Source: Porites lobata (taxonomy: Eukaryota > Cnidaria > Anthozoa > Scleractinia > Poritidae). Taken from it: a stretch of 64,000 nucleotides of DNA. This document shows positions 32,201 to 43,078 of this stretch, in pieces. The position numbers and the translations under genes are program-made. The stretch spans positions 530,001 to 594,000 of the forward strand of contig CALNXK010000071.1 in the NCBI GenBank assembly GCA_942486035.1. The letters are read 5' to 3'. Below the pieces are notes generated by a model that worked only from the letters and a program-made list of their open reading frames with translations, was not told the DNA's origin and made no database searches. Position 1 is the first letter of the stretch. Every line of letters starts with the position of its first letter.

Positions 32201-34607
32201 TTATTTGGCCCATTGTAATTTAACCCTGGGAATATACTACACCTATCATCACTAAATGCTTGGTTATCAATCCTGGTATCGACCGTTTACGATCGAGGGA
32301 AATAGGCATCGTCGCCCACCCAAGCTACTTTGGGTAAGGCAACGTTTGCTTGGCGAACCGTTTACAGGTGAAACAAAAGGTTGGCTCGGCTAGAAAGGTA
32401 AACCCCTAGCCGGGTCACCCTTTTCGAAGGTAGGGTTACCCCTTTAGCCGGGCAAAGTTTTCTCCATAACTATAAACACTTTGGCTCGCGTAACTGGGTC
32501 AAATCGGTCAAGGAGAGACATAAGAGCATACGCGAGAACGCTTGCTTAAGTTATTGTTTAAAGTTATTGTGAGCTTATGCAACAGGGAGGGGGAGGAAAG
32601 ATGACGGTAAACCTTTTTTTTTAGTGATTATCTTATTAAGAATGCAATTGACCTTGAAAATAGTTTCTTCTTTTTTTATTCGAAATGAATTGTTTTAATT
32701 GAAATGAAATGTTCTTAATTTGAATAATTTTTATTTAATGAAATGAATTTTTTTTCTAATCAAAACGAAAGGAATTGTAAATAGTGTTTTGACGAAACAG
32801 TTTTTTTAAAGTGAATCAGCCGTAAATAGGCTTTTAATAGTTAGTATGTTATAAATAAAATGTGATGCAAACCTTGTGTGACAAGGGCGACAATAATTTA
32901 ATTTGAGAAAACCTCTTCGCCAAGCTTAACCCTTCCTTAAACAGATCTTTTTGTCAAAGACCAAAAAACACCAATTTAAGTGAAGATCACGAAAGAACAC
33001 GTAAAGGCCTACGTAAGTAGTAGCCCTGTAACGTTTGTCACATACGAATGTTTTGCCGTCCTCTTCTTTCTGCCGTCCTGTTGCGTAAACTCACTATTAA
33101 CGGGGTTGGGAAGGTGACCCTTTTTCCCAGAACAACTTCTCTCCATAAAAACGTGGCCGTAGTGACTGCATGCAAGATTGCACCATTTCCTTACACTTTG
33201 ATGTTGCAGCTGTTGGTGCACCTCGTCCAACATGGAGAGAGCTTGATGATGAGCTTATGCATAATAGTTTTATTGTAGCAGACAGCATTGAAGCAGCGCT
33301 AAAAGAAGCTGGGGATGTGATTCTCTCTAAGGTCAGTGGTAAAGAAGTCTCTAATAAAATACTGGAGGTAAACGGCTTTTTAAACGTGAATTGACGCCGC
33401 TTAGAACTTTATTACGATTATTGCATTTCGTTCAATTTGCCGCAAATGCAGGCGAATTTTTGTCGAGTTGAATTCTTAACAACCGTATCCAATTGCAGAA
33501 AACGAAAAACAAAACCGTCGTTTCGTGTTTACGTTCTCCATAAAAAAGTGAAATTACGCAATTTTACGCCGTAGTCGTGCAGTGACGGCAACGAAAAGTA
33601 ACAACAAGTGTGTTGCATTAGCCCGGAGCAAACTCTCTAGGGGACGGCTCTGGGGAGGGCCAGAGAGCTTGAGCTCCCCCGCCCCCAGAGCCCCAGAGAG
33701 AGCTTGTTTGTAACCTTGTGATGCCCCCCGTGTGCCCTCGTGGTTGAGTTCTGATAGAGAGCCCAGAGATGAATAGACTCACAGTACTTGCATCTAACAA
33801 TTGCATGAAAAAGATTCAGGCTTGGCTCTCAGCTTTTTTGCCGTTCATGCCAAACTCTCACGTCTTTGCTGCCGACTCTTCAACAAGAACGCCTGCCAGC
33901 AGGCTGCTTTCGTCATTTCCAAAAATTGAAATTTAGGAAAGAGTGCAAGTTATTTCAAGCTCAGGAAACGCTGAAAAGTAGCCTTAGTAGGTCGTGGTTT
34001 TGTTTGTTAGCACGCAAATGAGGGGCAAAGCTTCTTGCTCGTTTCTGCTCTCGTCGCCAACTTAACCGCTAGCTATGACACAGGCTACTGAAAGGCAAAT
34101 AATAACACAGAAAGTACAAGGAGGGCTAACTCTAACATAAAAGCTTTGCAGGTATTTTTGGTTGCTTTTCTTCCATTTAGCAAATTTGTGGCGCTGATGA
34201 TTAGTATACATGATCATCATCATTATTGTTTAAGCTATTTTTGATCATGTAATGATCAGATGCCAGAATCGTTATATATAATAATCTTTTTTTTTTCTTC
34301 GTATTTTAAAGTCGTCTGTGTCAGGAGAAATTGGTGATGTGATATCAGGAAAGCTGTCTGTTCCTGAAGAAAAAACAAAGATTTTTAAGTCGTTAGGTAA
34401 GTGAAACTAAGTGGAACTGCAATCCGCTGTGTTTACATTGAGGGCCGATAGTCTCAATGTCTGCTTATTCGTGTAGATTCTTCATTAATTTAAAGTGATC
34501 AGTCTTCAACCTTTGCTCTTGCAGGTATGGCAGTTGAAGACGTCGTAACTTCTAAGTTAATTCTCAGCAAACTTGAAGAAACTAAAGCGCCCAAACCAGG
34601 ACTTTAG
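24657..34607 (+). CDS. CRYM: Mu-crystallin / ketimine reductase, 8 exons
   Basis: Member of the ornithine cyclodeaminase/mu-crystallin family; vertebrate CRYM reduces cyclic ketimines with NAD(P)H and binds thyroid hormone. Exons 24657-24883, 25913-26066, 26212-26274, 29774-29875, 30404-30581, 33210-33331, 34312-34396 and 34525-34607 join in frame to 337 aa. Family blocks are visible: GGIVQPVRSSV, LVMPAYSAKDNALAVKLVT, a Rossmann GSGAQA (residues about 162-167) after KVLCILG, ATMATTPILCGKWVKPGALIN, GAPRPTWRELDDEL, and AVEDVV near the end. It is about 23 residues longer than human CRYM. The N-terminus from the first ATG (MRAFLRSVYSKSIRVSAMA) is Arg/Ser-rich and could be a mitochondrial presequence; an inner ATG at 24708 gives a cytosolic form. 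Exon 6 is ended at GTCAGT (33332) because that fits family spacing. Intron 3 holds a LINE. Confidence 0.92.
25005..25308. mobile_element. hAT-like MITE in CRYM intron 1
   Basis: The ends CCCGGGGGGACTCGGCAT and ATGCGGAGTCCCCCCCGG are inverted and flanked by AAAGGATT at 24997-25004 and 25309-25316, an 8-bp target duplication typical of hAT. The interior has repeated TTAGGG-like words. Non-coding. Confidence 0.78.
26621..26811. repeat. 98-bp tandem duplication
   Basis: Two copies of a unit starting ACATAGTGAT (26621 and 26719) with a few substitutions. They lie where the 3' UTR of the decayed LINE would be. Confidence 0.8.
27710..28225. mobile_element. MITE with G-run arms inserted in the LINE
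   Basis: Left ACAAGGGGGGGAGGATGAAG and right CTTCATCCCCCCCCCTTGT are inverted. The interior repeats words such as GGGGGGGCTCCGAAAATTT, in opposite orientations toward the two ends. It separates the CCHC part of the LINE from its thumb region, so it inserted later. Confidence 0.7.
29233..29530. repeat. ATT and TTG microsatellites in CRYM intron 3
   Basis: ATT repeats at about 29233-29262 follow an AATAAA and A-run (29206-29232) that look like a retroelement 3' tail. A second ATT then TTG tract is at about 29487-29530. The rest of the intron to exon 4 shows nothing recognisable. Confidence 0.7.
31370..31641 (-). mobile_element. hAT-like MITE, copy 2
   Basis: Reverse-oriented relative of 11077-11354, with ends CAGCCTGC ... 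GCAGGCTA. TGTAACCC at 31362-31369 and 31642-31649 is a perfect 8-bp target duplication. In CRYM intron 5. Confidence 0.8.
31850..32465. mobile_element. MITE with GGAGAAAAC termini
   Basis: Left GGAGAAAACGTGTCCCGAG with AAAGGGTGACTCGGC, and right GCCGGGTCACCCTTTT with GGGCAAAGTTTTCTCC, form an inverted pair. Non-coding, in CRYM intron 5. From here to exon 6 I see only AT-rich sequence. Confidence 0.55.
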
Positions 34608-36199
34608 CTGTAACAGCCTTAGTTACTGTCATCTTGCGTCTTTAATGCATGAATGGTTTTATTTGACTAAATTAATGATGTCGAGTTCATTTCCTTCCCT
34701 CGATCGTTGAAGAGTCGTCTCTAGGTAACCGCTATAAACGCTGAACTTGTTCCCAGAGATTGTAGCGATCAAAGCATCCTTTACTGTGGCTAAAAAGGTA
34801 CGCAAGAATGAAATGGAATAGGGCACTCTAAACTGCCCGTAACGTATAGAATACGTAAAAATAGCCAATTTAGTCAAGGTATATACTAGTATACTTTTAA
34901 TTTTTGAAAAACAGCCGCAAAAGGCTTCTTCGATGCCATTGCGGGCGTTTTTTTCACATTTATCAGCCCTATCGTACACTTCAGGAAGACGATTACTGTA
35001 TACAAAACGATCGGAGTTTATCAATGCCGAGTTTTAATTGAAAGCGTTCTAAAACTTGTTATACAACCTATGAATCTTTAATGAAAGAGACATTTTACTA
35101 CATTTTACCACCTATTGATGCTAGTTGCGGTACCTCTATTTTACAATGTAACTATAAAAACGGTAGCAAACAATTAGAAGTAAAGAAAGCCGTAAGAGGA
35201 GCTGCTCTTGTTCTCCTCGGTGGTCAGTTTTCGGTGGCATCTTTTTTCTCTATCTGCGGGGAAGACGTCTCGGGCGTCGATCTGCAGTAGTTAACCACCC
35301 ATGCTCGGTCCCTATGAATAGAAAGACAATTTTAGTAAGTAGACTGGTAGTTGCTTTTCTGCCTCTTTTAAAGTTTTAGTGTTGCGCGATATTGTCGTGG
35401 CGTTTGTTCAAGTAGAACAAGGAAAGAAGAAGATTTTGTCACAAAAGGATCAGTTATGCTAAAGAAACTCGACCATAAACTGCGGTTTCGCGAAATGTAA
35501 AACCTTCAGAGCAATTTTTTTTTTCTTTGTTATTATTTTCCTTGACATTCGATTGGATAAGTAACTTGTAATTAAGAGCTTAATAATAATAATAATAATA
35601 GTAATAATAATGTCTTTATTATGTTTTAGGCAAAAAACCATGCATATACCAAGAACACGAAAAGCTTAAAATTACGTTATGAAATATTAAAATTAACATT
35701 AAAAAAATAAAAAAACATTTCACATTAAATTGCTACTTTATATTTGAAAAAAATTATCAATAAAACTTTTTTTCTAACGTTGGTTTTTGACCCCATGGAG
35801 CTCGAAGGTGCGCAGAAATTTCTTTTGTTTTGGGGAGGGAAGGATGCAAAGTGGCACGTGATCTGTCTCTTCTCAGACGTCATATATGTTAACTTGGTAA
35901 GATATGTATTTGCGTTTAAAGCAGCGCTGAGAATATTTCTAGACCGTTGTTAATTCAGGTGTTGAGGACGCGTATAAAGGAAGAGCGTAAGTTAAGTTTC
36001 TGTGAAACTATTGATATAAAAACGTAATCTATATCTGGTTGTTGGTATCCCTCTGTACGAAACTTATCACAGGTAACCCCTATCACTTTTAAAGGAGAAG
36101 CTTGGGTATGTTGTTCATATGGTCTATATTATGGGCTGCCTTCTTACAAAGTATCAGTCCACTGCATTTATCAGGAGACTTTTAGGATAACATGGAATG
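34608..36199. other. Intergenic region after CRYM
   Basis: Contains the CRYM 3' UTR (end not determined), an AAT microsatellite at about 35581-35612 and AT-rich sequence. No gene recognised; the open frames at 34659-35024 (-) and 35744-35953 (+) match nothing I know. Confidence 0.5.
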
Positions 36200-36500
36200 G
36201 CAGCCTTATGTTCACCAGAAAAACTGCGGACAACCTCATGAGAAAAATCTATTTCATTGTAACATACTTTGACGTGCAGGGTAGGTACTGTCATCAGCAC
36301 ATTTGTCGGACTATGCTAGTGACGCGACTGTTCTTAATGGCCAAATCATTAATAAACAAATTTAAAAGGTGCGGTCCACTAACACTTCCCTGCGTGGTTC
36401 CTTTGTTCATGCATTTATAGGTAACGCCCTTAAATATTAGTCGTTGTTTCCTATCCATTAGAAAGCTTAAATACCAGTTCACAACATACTCCATTTAATA
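36200..36500 (-). pseudogene. Fragment of a LINE reverse transcriptase
   Basis: The minus-strand frame encodes WYLSFLMDRKQRLIF, then TTQGSVSGPHLLNLFINDL, and, after a frame change, a short CADDST that would be the palm YADD motif. About 70-90 residues are visible, flanked by unrelated sequence. Jockey/CR1-like, inactive. Confidence 0.7.
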
Positions 36501-36912
36501 GAGGAAGAGCCTTTTAATAACTTTGCCCCAAACAATGAGTGAGGGATATCTCTGTAAAGAATCGTTTTATAACAATTCAGGAGCGGATGCATGAACTTCC
36601 CCCTTCTTTCAGTCAAGTGGTCCGGTTGAATTCACCTGCGTCAGGCGTTTTTTTTTTTCTTTTTCGGGGAAAAAAAGAACATCCTTTTCCCTCATCTCCC
36701 AAACAAGAGGGAAGAAGGACACCTGATCTCAGGTTAAGTGGGTCTCAGATACGTCACCAAGGTGCATTGACCGAGAAGGCCTGGGAAGATCAGAGGCCTC
36801 ACAGAGACTCCATTTTGTTGGAGGTTCTCTGTCAGGACAGCTTGTCCTCTCCACCTACTCAGGAAAGGGGACTTCTTCCAGTCTAGTGAGCAAACAAATG
36901 ACCATGACTTCT

Positions 36913-38640
36913 TCATGAAAGTGGGGCTAATGATGTGTAGTACCTTTTCTCGCTGTTGAAGCAGCTTGAGATGCCAGTGATGTAAAATCTTTTGTCCCTG
37001 TCCACCTTGTACTCAAAGTCCTCTCCAGCTTTATTCAAATGGTGTGACTGATGGCAGTCCGTGTGATCAAATCCCTCGTCGTTGCAGCATTTGAACTTAT
37101 AGCGCCGATCACCGCCAACGTAGATACTCTGAATTCCTGGACAGGTAAAAACAGAACAGAATGTTTCAGGCATGACGATGATTCTGCTTAAATGCCACAA
37201 TGCGAGGTTCAAGTCTTAACCTGAATGTTTATCGTCAGTACCACTTCACGGTCGTTTTTGTCTCGATCAGATTGATACTAATGCATTTTAAATTCCGACA
37301 AACAGTTAGATTTTTCAGAATGGCAATCTCGAATCAGCAGAGGGCCTGTTATTCGTCGCCTTTGCGTCAAAGCCAAGAGAGGAAGAACAGTGCTTCGTGG
37401 AAAGAATTAAAATTCCCAGGCAGAGATACAGTGTAGACATTTCAGGGTGCCCCCTCCCTATAGTTCTTCAAAGGTCCGCACCCCCTCCCCATTCGTCTTA
37501 ATTTGCTGCCTCCATGCTTGGTTGAAGGCCCTACCTGATATAAAACCATTATTGGGGCAGTAGAAGAAAATGCCATCTTTTGCATCGTTGGCGTATCCAT
37601 GACTCCAGTGACAAAATTCTTTGGAAGCCTCGTTGAACCCGCAGTCGAATTTCCAAAGTCGGTCTTGCTGGCAGTTACGGAACACACTCTTCATGTAAGT
37701 TAAAGAATGACCTGTAAAAATGAATAAAAGCGAAAACTTCAACGCGAGTTTAAAGAATGTCAGTTTTATGCTGAACACTCAGAACAGTGAGCCAGCAAGC
37801 TGTAGCTTCCTCAGCCTCTTCCAGGCTCTCAGATTATGGGGAAGACGCGAAAGAAAAAGGCGCGCGAAAAGTTTGAGAAACCTAGCGAATAAGACGGATT
37901 TACAACTTTCTGTCCATTTTTTTTTTCTTTTTAAATAGTGACATCCCGCATTGCCATTCTAAAAAATTGTAAAGTAAAGTACTCTATTTGGAAAAAAAAA
38001 CTTTTGAAAATTAAAAGTTTGAGAAATAAGCAGTTTTTCAAAAAGCTCGAAATGTAGTCTCAGACACACCTATACCGCGACCCCCGGCCCCTCCCCCGGT
38101 TCGTTCGGTCCGTCTCCTCGTTGGATCGCACCTCCCCGTAAAAAATTCTGGCTACGGGCCTGTAACGGAATGCATAATTTGTTTCTTTTAAACTTGTAAC
38201 AACACATTTTTATATGCCTTACCCTTGGGGCAATCAAAAAACAGCTTGCCATGCCAGGTATTATCCCATTTGATGTCCGTTGGTCTTGCTGTAGAACAGG
38301 CTTGTGCAGTGCTGGGCGGCTTCTTTGTTGTCGGTTTATGAGCGGGGTATGGCCTACGGGTGGGGTAAGGCCGTCGGCGATAACGTCGTCTATACCTTCT
38401 CCTCCGGTACCTCCTCCTCCCCCACGGAAGTGGATCATGTTGAACGGAGTGTTCATCCTGATCATCATCATCGTCCACCATTTGGTCCTCGTTGTCAAGG
38501 TCCTCATCAACCTCGGGGTCTATATCGGCAAGGACGGATTCACTCTCTTGCTGTTTTTTAGGTTCCATTCGTTTTTCTCCAAAAACGCATGTTAGTGCCA
38601 AAACCACAACCAACGTTAACACAGTAGGTGCTCGAATCAT
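36913..38640 (-). CDS. Dermatopontin-like protein 1 with acidic and Arg/Tyr-rich segments
   Basis: Secreted matrix protein of the dermatopontin family, which binds collagen and proteoglycan. Exons 38640-38223, 37711-37535 and 37136-36913 join in frame (phase 1, phase 1) to 272 aa. There is a signal peptide (MIRAPTVLTLVVVLALTCVFG). It is followed by an acidic segment at about 39-64 (DIDPEVDED, DDDDDQDEH), an Arg/Tyr block at about 75-93 (GRRRYRRRRYRRRYRRR) and a Pro/Lys linker. The dermatopontin domain runs from about 123: IKWDNTWHGKLFFDCPKG, then DRLWKFDC, CPNNGFISG, DRRYKFKCCND and FYITGISSCF. The exon 1/2 junction falls after the CP.G motif, as in the two paralogues. The charged N-terminal half is unusual for dermatopontin, which is normally about 180-200 aa. 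Confidence 0.88.
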
Positions 38641-38951
38641 TGTCTCCTAGATCCAGGAGGAAAACGCCAAAATATTTTGAAAGGAAATCATTGCTACTGT
38701 TATGTTATTTTCACCCCATTCTCGTCCCCCTGAACGTCGAGATTCTATTGAACATCGAAAAAAAAAAAACGGATAAAAGAAACGCGTTGGTGATGTAACC
38801 CACAAAACAAGTCTGTAGGAACATGACACTTCGGACCTCGCGTTATTTGCCCATGTCAAGCGCCATTGTGGCTCTTGCGCATGTGTAATCTGTAGTAATA
38901 TAAGCCCGGCCAAATAAACATTTTTGGATTACAGGGTATTATGGCTGGGAA

Positions 38952-39400
38952 TTAAAGGGACAGGTTCACGGCTAAGCGCATGCTCATAAATTAAATTCCT
39001 TTTTTCCGATTTATTCTGATTGATTCTTTCGGTTAATTTGATCCCACTCACACGTATCTCAGCGATCTCAGAGTGAATTTCAAAGTAGCATTGTATTTCT
39101 GAGTAACCTGAGGTACGATGGAGGAGTACTAAAATCGCAGAACAAATTATTGGATTATGCCAACACTACCAACATTGAATTTATTGTTGACCCGAAGGTT
39201 TTATTCCACGGTTGATTAATTTAAAGCTATTTGTAAATATTTAAGTTAATCAAGTGCAAGTGACTGCCAGGGGAGTGTGCAGATTGGTTCTTTGACAACC
39301 TTGTGACATGATCATATTGCTTGCCTAGAATATGCAGCAGGCCCGGCAGAAAAACAATATTTTGATGAGCATGCGCTGAACCGTGAACCTTTCCCTTTAA
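38952..39400. mobile_element. MITE with TTAAAGGGA termini
   Basis: Left TTAAAGGGACAGGTTCACGG with GCGCATGCTCA, and right TGAGCATGCGC with CGTGAACCTTTCCCTTTAA, are inverted. About 450 bp, non-coding, upstream of dermatopontin-like gene 1. A TTAA duplication at the ends cannot be shown. Confidence 0.7.
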
Positions 39401-41052
39401 ACAATTACCAAAGAAACAAAAGAATCAGGGCTTTGCAAGTAATTTAGAGGGTACACCTTCATTACTTTTCTAGAACTGTCAACCAAAATAAACACTGTCA
39501 GCTTATTAAAGTGAGATCGGAGACGTCATTAGTTTAAATGCCTAAATTCCGTCGACGCCAAGGAAATTCTGAGTGTTCCTTTTAAAAAAACGAGTGAACT
39601 GCCGAACTAAAACCACCGATCTATCATCTAAAATCACCATGAAATAAGGCTACGAAGGAATTATGGTAACCCTCTGAAATACATACATTAAGCGATAAGA
39701 AATGTCTTTAAAGTGCATTCACAAGTTGGTCTTAGGTTAAACACACTTAGTATAAAAAAGGTTGTCTGAGCAAATAACACTCCCTAGAAAAAAATTTGTT
39801 TATCCTAGTAAACCTTTGAGCTCATGCAGCCCTTTTACTTTTAACTTCTTTTAATAATATTTTTTTCGAACCATTAACTCGAATAGAATAGATACGAAGC
39901 CAAAGGAAACCAAAAGGAAGATGAAACAACAATCTCTCTAAGAGAACGCCTCAGACAGGCGCGGTGTTCTCAAGTCTCTTGTTCTCTTTTCCTGTCACTT
40001 AACAGACAGTGCTCAAAGATCCAGAAAAATCATTTTCTAAATCACTGAGAAATGAATGTTACTAGGTTATAAACAGCCTACCAGGTTGATTCAAATTACC
40101 ACACCATGGGATTTCATTCACTTCATCAAAAGTTCGGTTAACTTTACTTCTCCAAATTAATCGACTCCAGGGTTGACTGAAGTATCAAAAGGCAACTAGG
40201 ATCATTACCGCTATGATCTTTCGGCCGATTGTTAAACGTATTTGATTTTTATTGAATGGAGAGCCGGAGTTTCAGTGCATAGCTAGGACCAAGAAGAGTA
40301 ATTATAAATAAGTGATAGGTTGTCGGCTGACGTGAAAATAGAAAAATCCCCTAAACTGAGTCTTAAAAACGAAAATGCAAGTTGCTGTATAATTCAACGC
40401 TAAACTATTTTGCTTGGCATTTGTTTTGGCAACATTAATTAATTACAAATGACTTTCTATAGTAGCCAGTGAAAAATCTTGGGAACTTACCCTTGAAAAA
40501 GTGGAACTGGGCACCTTTGGTTTAAAAATCTCGCTCGCGTGATCGAAGTCACTTGAGAGAATAGAATCGAGTGTAACTGTTATGATTTAAATTCTCCCGC
40601 AAAATGTTTACTCAGAGAATTAATTTTCCAAACATTCTTGAGAGCACCGCGTTCCTGCATATGAACTTAGAACAAAACCCCTTTTTTTATTATGCCAGAC
40701 TTAAACCATACCGTAATGATAGGCACGTGTCCGTCATGGCGATCGGGCGTGTGCTGTGTTGCTCCTTCATCGTCAACGCGCTATGCCTCTGTTTTTTGTT
40801 CTGTAGCAGTTTTAGTTCTCTTAACACAAAGCTAACATGGTCCTGCATCAACAGGTACCGTTTTGTGGGGGTTACCAATGCCGAGGAGGCTCTTTTCTAT
40901 TAAAGTCCGCGACAACATAATATTCGACATCTCGCATGTACCCGTTACCGAAATTCTAACTCAACTTTCAGGTTACAACGTCTCCTGTCCTGGGAGTGAG
41001 TCCCCACTCCCTTCCCGTTTACTCGCGCCATTTTCGCGCGGTCTTTGACTCT

Positions 41053-41310
41053 CGTTCTTTGCTCCTAAACCGCACGGCGGAAACGCTCGCTACGCAGGCT
41101 AATCAGGCGCCGAGTTCGCTGGCAAACGCAGGTTTTCAAAATCCAGGGGTTTGTCTTGCAAGCGTTTCCTCCCTTTCCCTCCCCCTCCCCCCTCTTTCAT
41201 TTTTTTGGCTCTCGTTTCATTTCTCGCGGGGTCAAAACCGAAAATCCCCTTCCCCGGTCTTTCAGTTCTTTGCTCCAAAACCAAACGGAAACGCTTGCTA
41301 CGCAGGCTAG
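41053..41310 (+). repeat. Direct repeat pair flanking a C/T-rich segment
   Basis: TTCTTTGCTCCTAAACCGCA... at 41057-41100 and TTCTTTGCTCCAAAACCAAA... at 41269-41308 share the ending CGGAAACGCT[C/T]GCTACGCAGGCT. A C/T-rich tract lies between them. Possibly solo ends of a small element. Confidence 0.55.
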
Positions 41311-42591
41311 TAGTCCTGTTTTTCCGGACGGAATATTCCAAACAGAAATCCGTGTTCCATTACTTCAAAGCCATCTTTCGTTTTCCGGACTGATTCGTAC
41401 ATGGTAAACGCGATTCCCGGGCGAAATTTACCAGTCCTGAATTTTGCGTACCATTTGCCTAAACCGTGGACCAACCAGTTTGCCCGTGTAAATGGTAGAC
41501 AACCGTTACATTTTTTATCACGTAATTAAGACGCTGACAGGGACCGAGACTTAATTCTGAATACATACATGTAGTGTTAGTTAATTTAGATCGCTGGTGC
41601 ACTTTATAGGGCAGATCGTTTCCTGTTCCATGACCCAAAAGTTCCCTGCTCAATGATTCTCACCAAGAGTCATAATGGCTCTTGTTCTCACGGAGATTTT
41701 AAAGGAGGCGAATCGATCGAAGGTGGATAAGCGAGGACATCGTTCATCAAGCCACTGAATTTGAAGGAACGAACAGTTTGTGTGTCATTTAAAGGCAGCC
41801 GAAATACTGCCGAAGTTAAAAATTAAAACATCATCTTTGGTGTCTAGTAAGAAAAGGGAGGAATGTACAACTTTCTTAAAGCAGATGGGCTCAACCGCAG
41901 GATAAGAGCAGAAACTCCGCTCAAAAAAATATAATTCTTTATTGATCATAAAACTAACAGCAGATCACGTGTAACTCGGATTAAATGATAATGGCTTGTT
42001 TACTTGCTTAGTACTTCACTGTCAAGGGTTTAATTTGGGCCAAGTCACTAGAATTTTACTGATCGTGACGGAAGGAAATCATCGACGTATTACCCTTAAT
42101 TCAAAGGCTTGCGGCACAATGATTGCGCCTACAACCACGGCTAGATATTTCCAGAACGCAGCTTTATAAGCGGCTCCAATAAAGAATTTTTTTCCTTAGT
42201 TCTTTTCATATATGTGATAGTATTCTAGCAAGTATTAATTACAGTGGATGAAAAACGCCATAAAAAAAGGTTTTCGTTGAATTGAAAGCTACGCTATCCC
42301 TGATCTGGGTAATGGTGAGAGCGTATCGTACGAACATTTTTATTGCCTGACGGGTTTCAAACTGCAGAACTTGATCTTCCAACGCCGGTCACTGCAATAA
42401 ACGGAACGTGGTAAGAATAAAAACTTTAACTGACTTACTGAAATGCCATTACCAGGGAATTAAACGCAAAGGACGACGGGACTGCGAAGGTACTCTTTTC
42501 ATCCGTTTTTGCGGTATCAGTGTCGAGCAGCATGCAGATCGAAACTGTTTATTATTGGACTGTTTATATCGTGTAAGCATTTAGCACGTGC

Positions 42592-42597
42592 TTTATT
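42592..42597 (-). promoter_or_regulatory. Candidate polyadenylation signal of dermatopontin-like gene 2
   Basis: AATAAA on the minus strand about 480 nt below the stop codon of the gene. Confidence 0.3.
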
Positions 42598-42750
42598 GTG
42601 GTATGATTTTTGTCCCTTTGTTAGCTTATTTTCTTTAAAAGAGGCAAGAATCTTCCATTTGAAAAAATCAGGCTTATTTCAAAATATTAGGCTGGTGATT
42701 TTACTGCATTCTATTTTCCATCAAGTATATCAGACTGAATTTATGTAAAC

Positions 42751-42844
42751 ATGGCTTCAGTGAGTGTCTACAGGTCCTCAGCTAGGTATGTCCTTGGTAC
42801 CAAGAATTCACAAGCTATTCACACTTCAATGCGAACTGCCAAAG
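42751..42844 (+). other. Possible orphan first exon with mitochondrial-presequence character
   Basis: ATG at 42751 opens 31 codons beginning MASVSVYRSSARYVLGTKNS and ending HTSMRTAK, then a donor GTATAT. The peptide lacks acidic residues, is rich in Arg/Ser/Thr and looks like a mitochondrial targeting peptide. No downstream exon on the + strand was found, so it may be a fragment or chance. Confidence 0.2.
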
Positions 42845-43078
42845 GTATATTATTTCCCCTCTAATAGTCCTGTCAATCTAACGACCGTCTTCTTTAACAG
42901 CTGCTATCATTGAGTGCGGCAGTGGGGGAAACGAGAGAATTTTTGCTCGTGTTCTTTGTTCCTTTGTTCTCTCGTACTGAGTGGTCAACTCATTCAGTGT
43001 ACAAACCAGTCTGCCCATGGCAAATATTCCACTGGAAATGGGAACTTTTGTTTTCTTTGCTTCCTGTAGCTATAACAC

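Larger units (their letters stand above)
39401..42750. other. Intergenic region, no gene recognised
   Basis: Mostly AT-rich unique sequence. It contains a duplicated segment at 41053-41310 and, at 42592-42597, a minus-strand AATAAA that could end the transcript of dermatopontin-like gene 2. Overlapping short frames in 41000-41400 come from the Pro-rich repeat and are not convincing genes. Confidence 0.5.

Noticed and set aside
33332..33366. Extended CRYM exon 6 to a later donor (GTAAAC)
   Set aside because: It would insert about 12 residues where the family has none; ending at 33331 gives ungapped spacing.
34659..35024. 121-codon minus-strand open frame after CRYM
   Set aside because: Antisense to the probable CRYM 3' UTR and matches no family I recognise.
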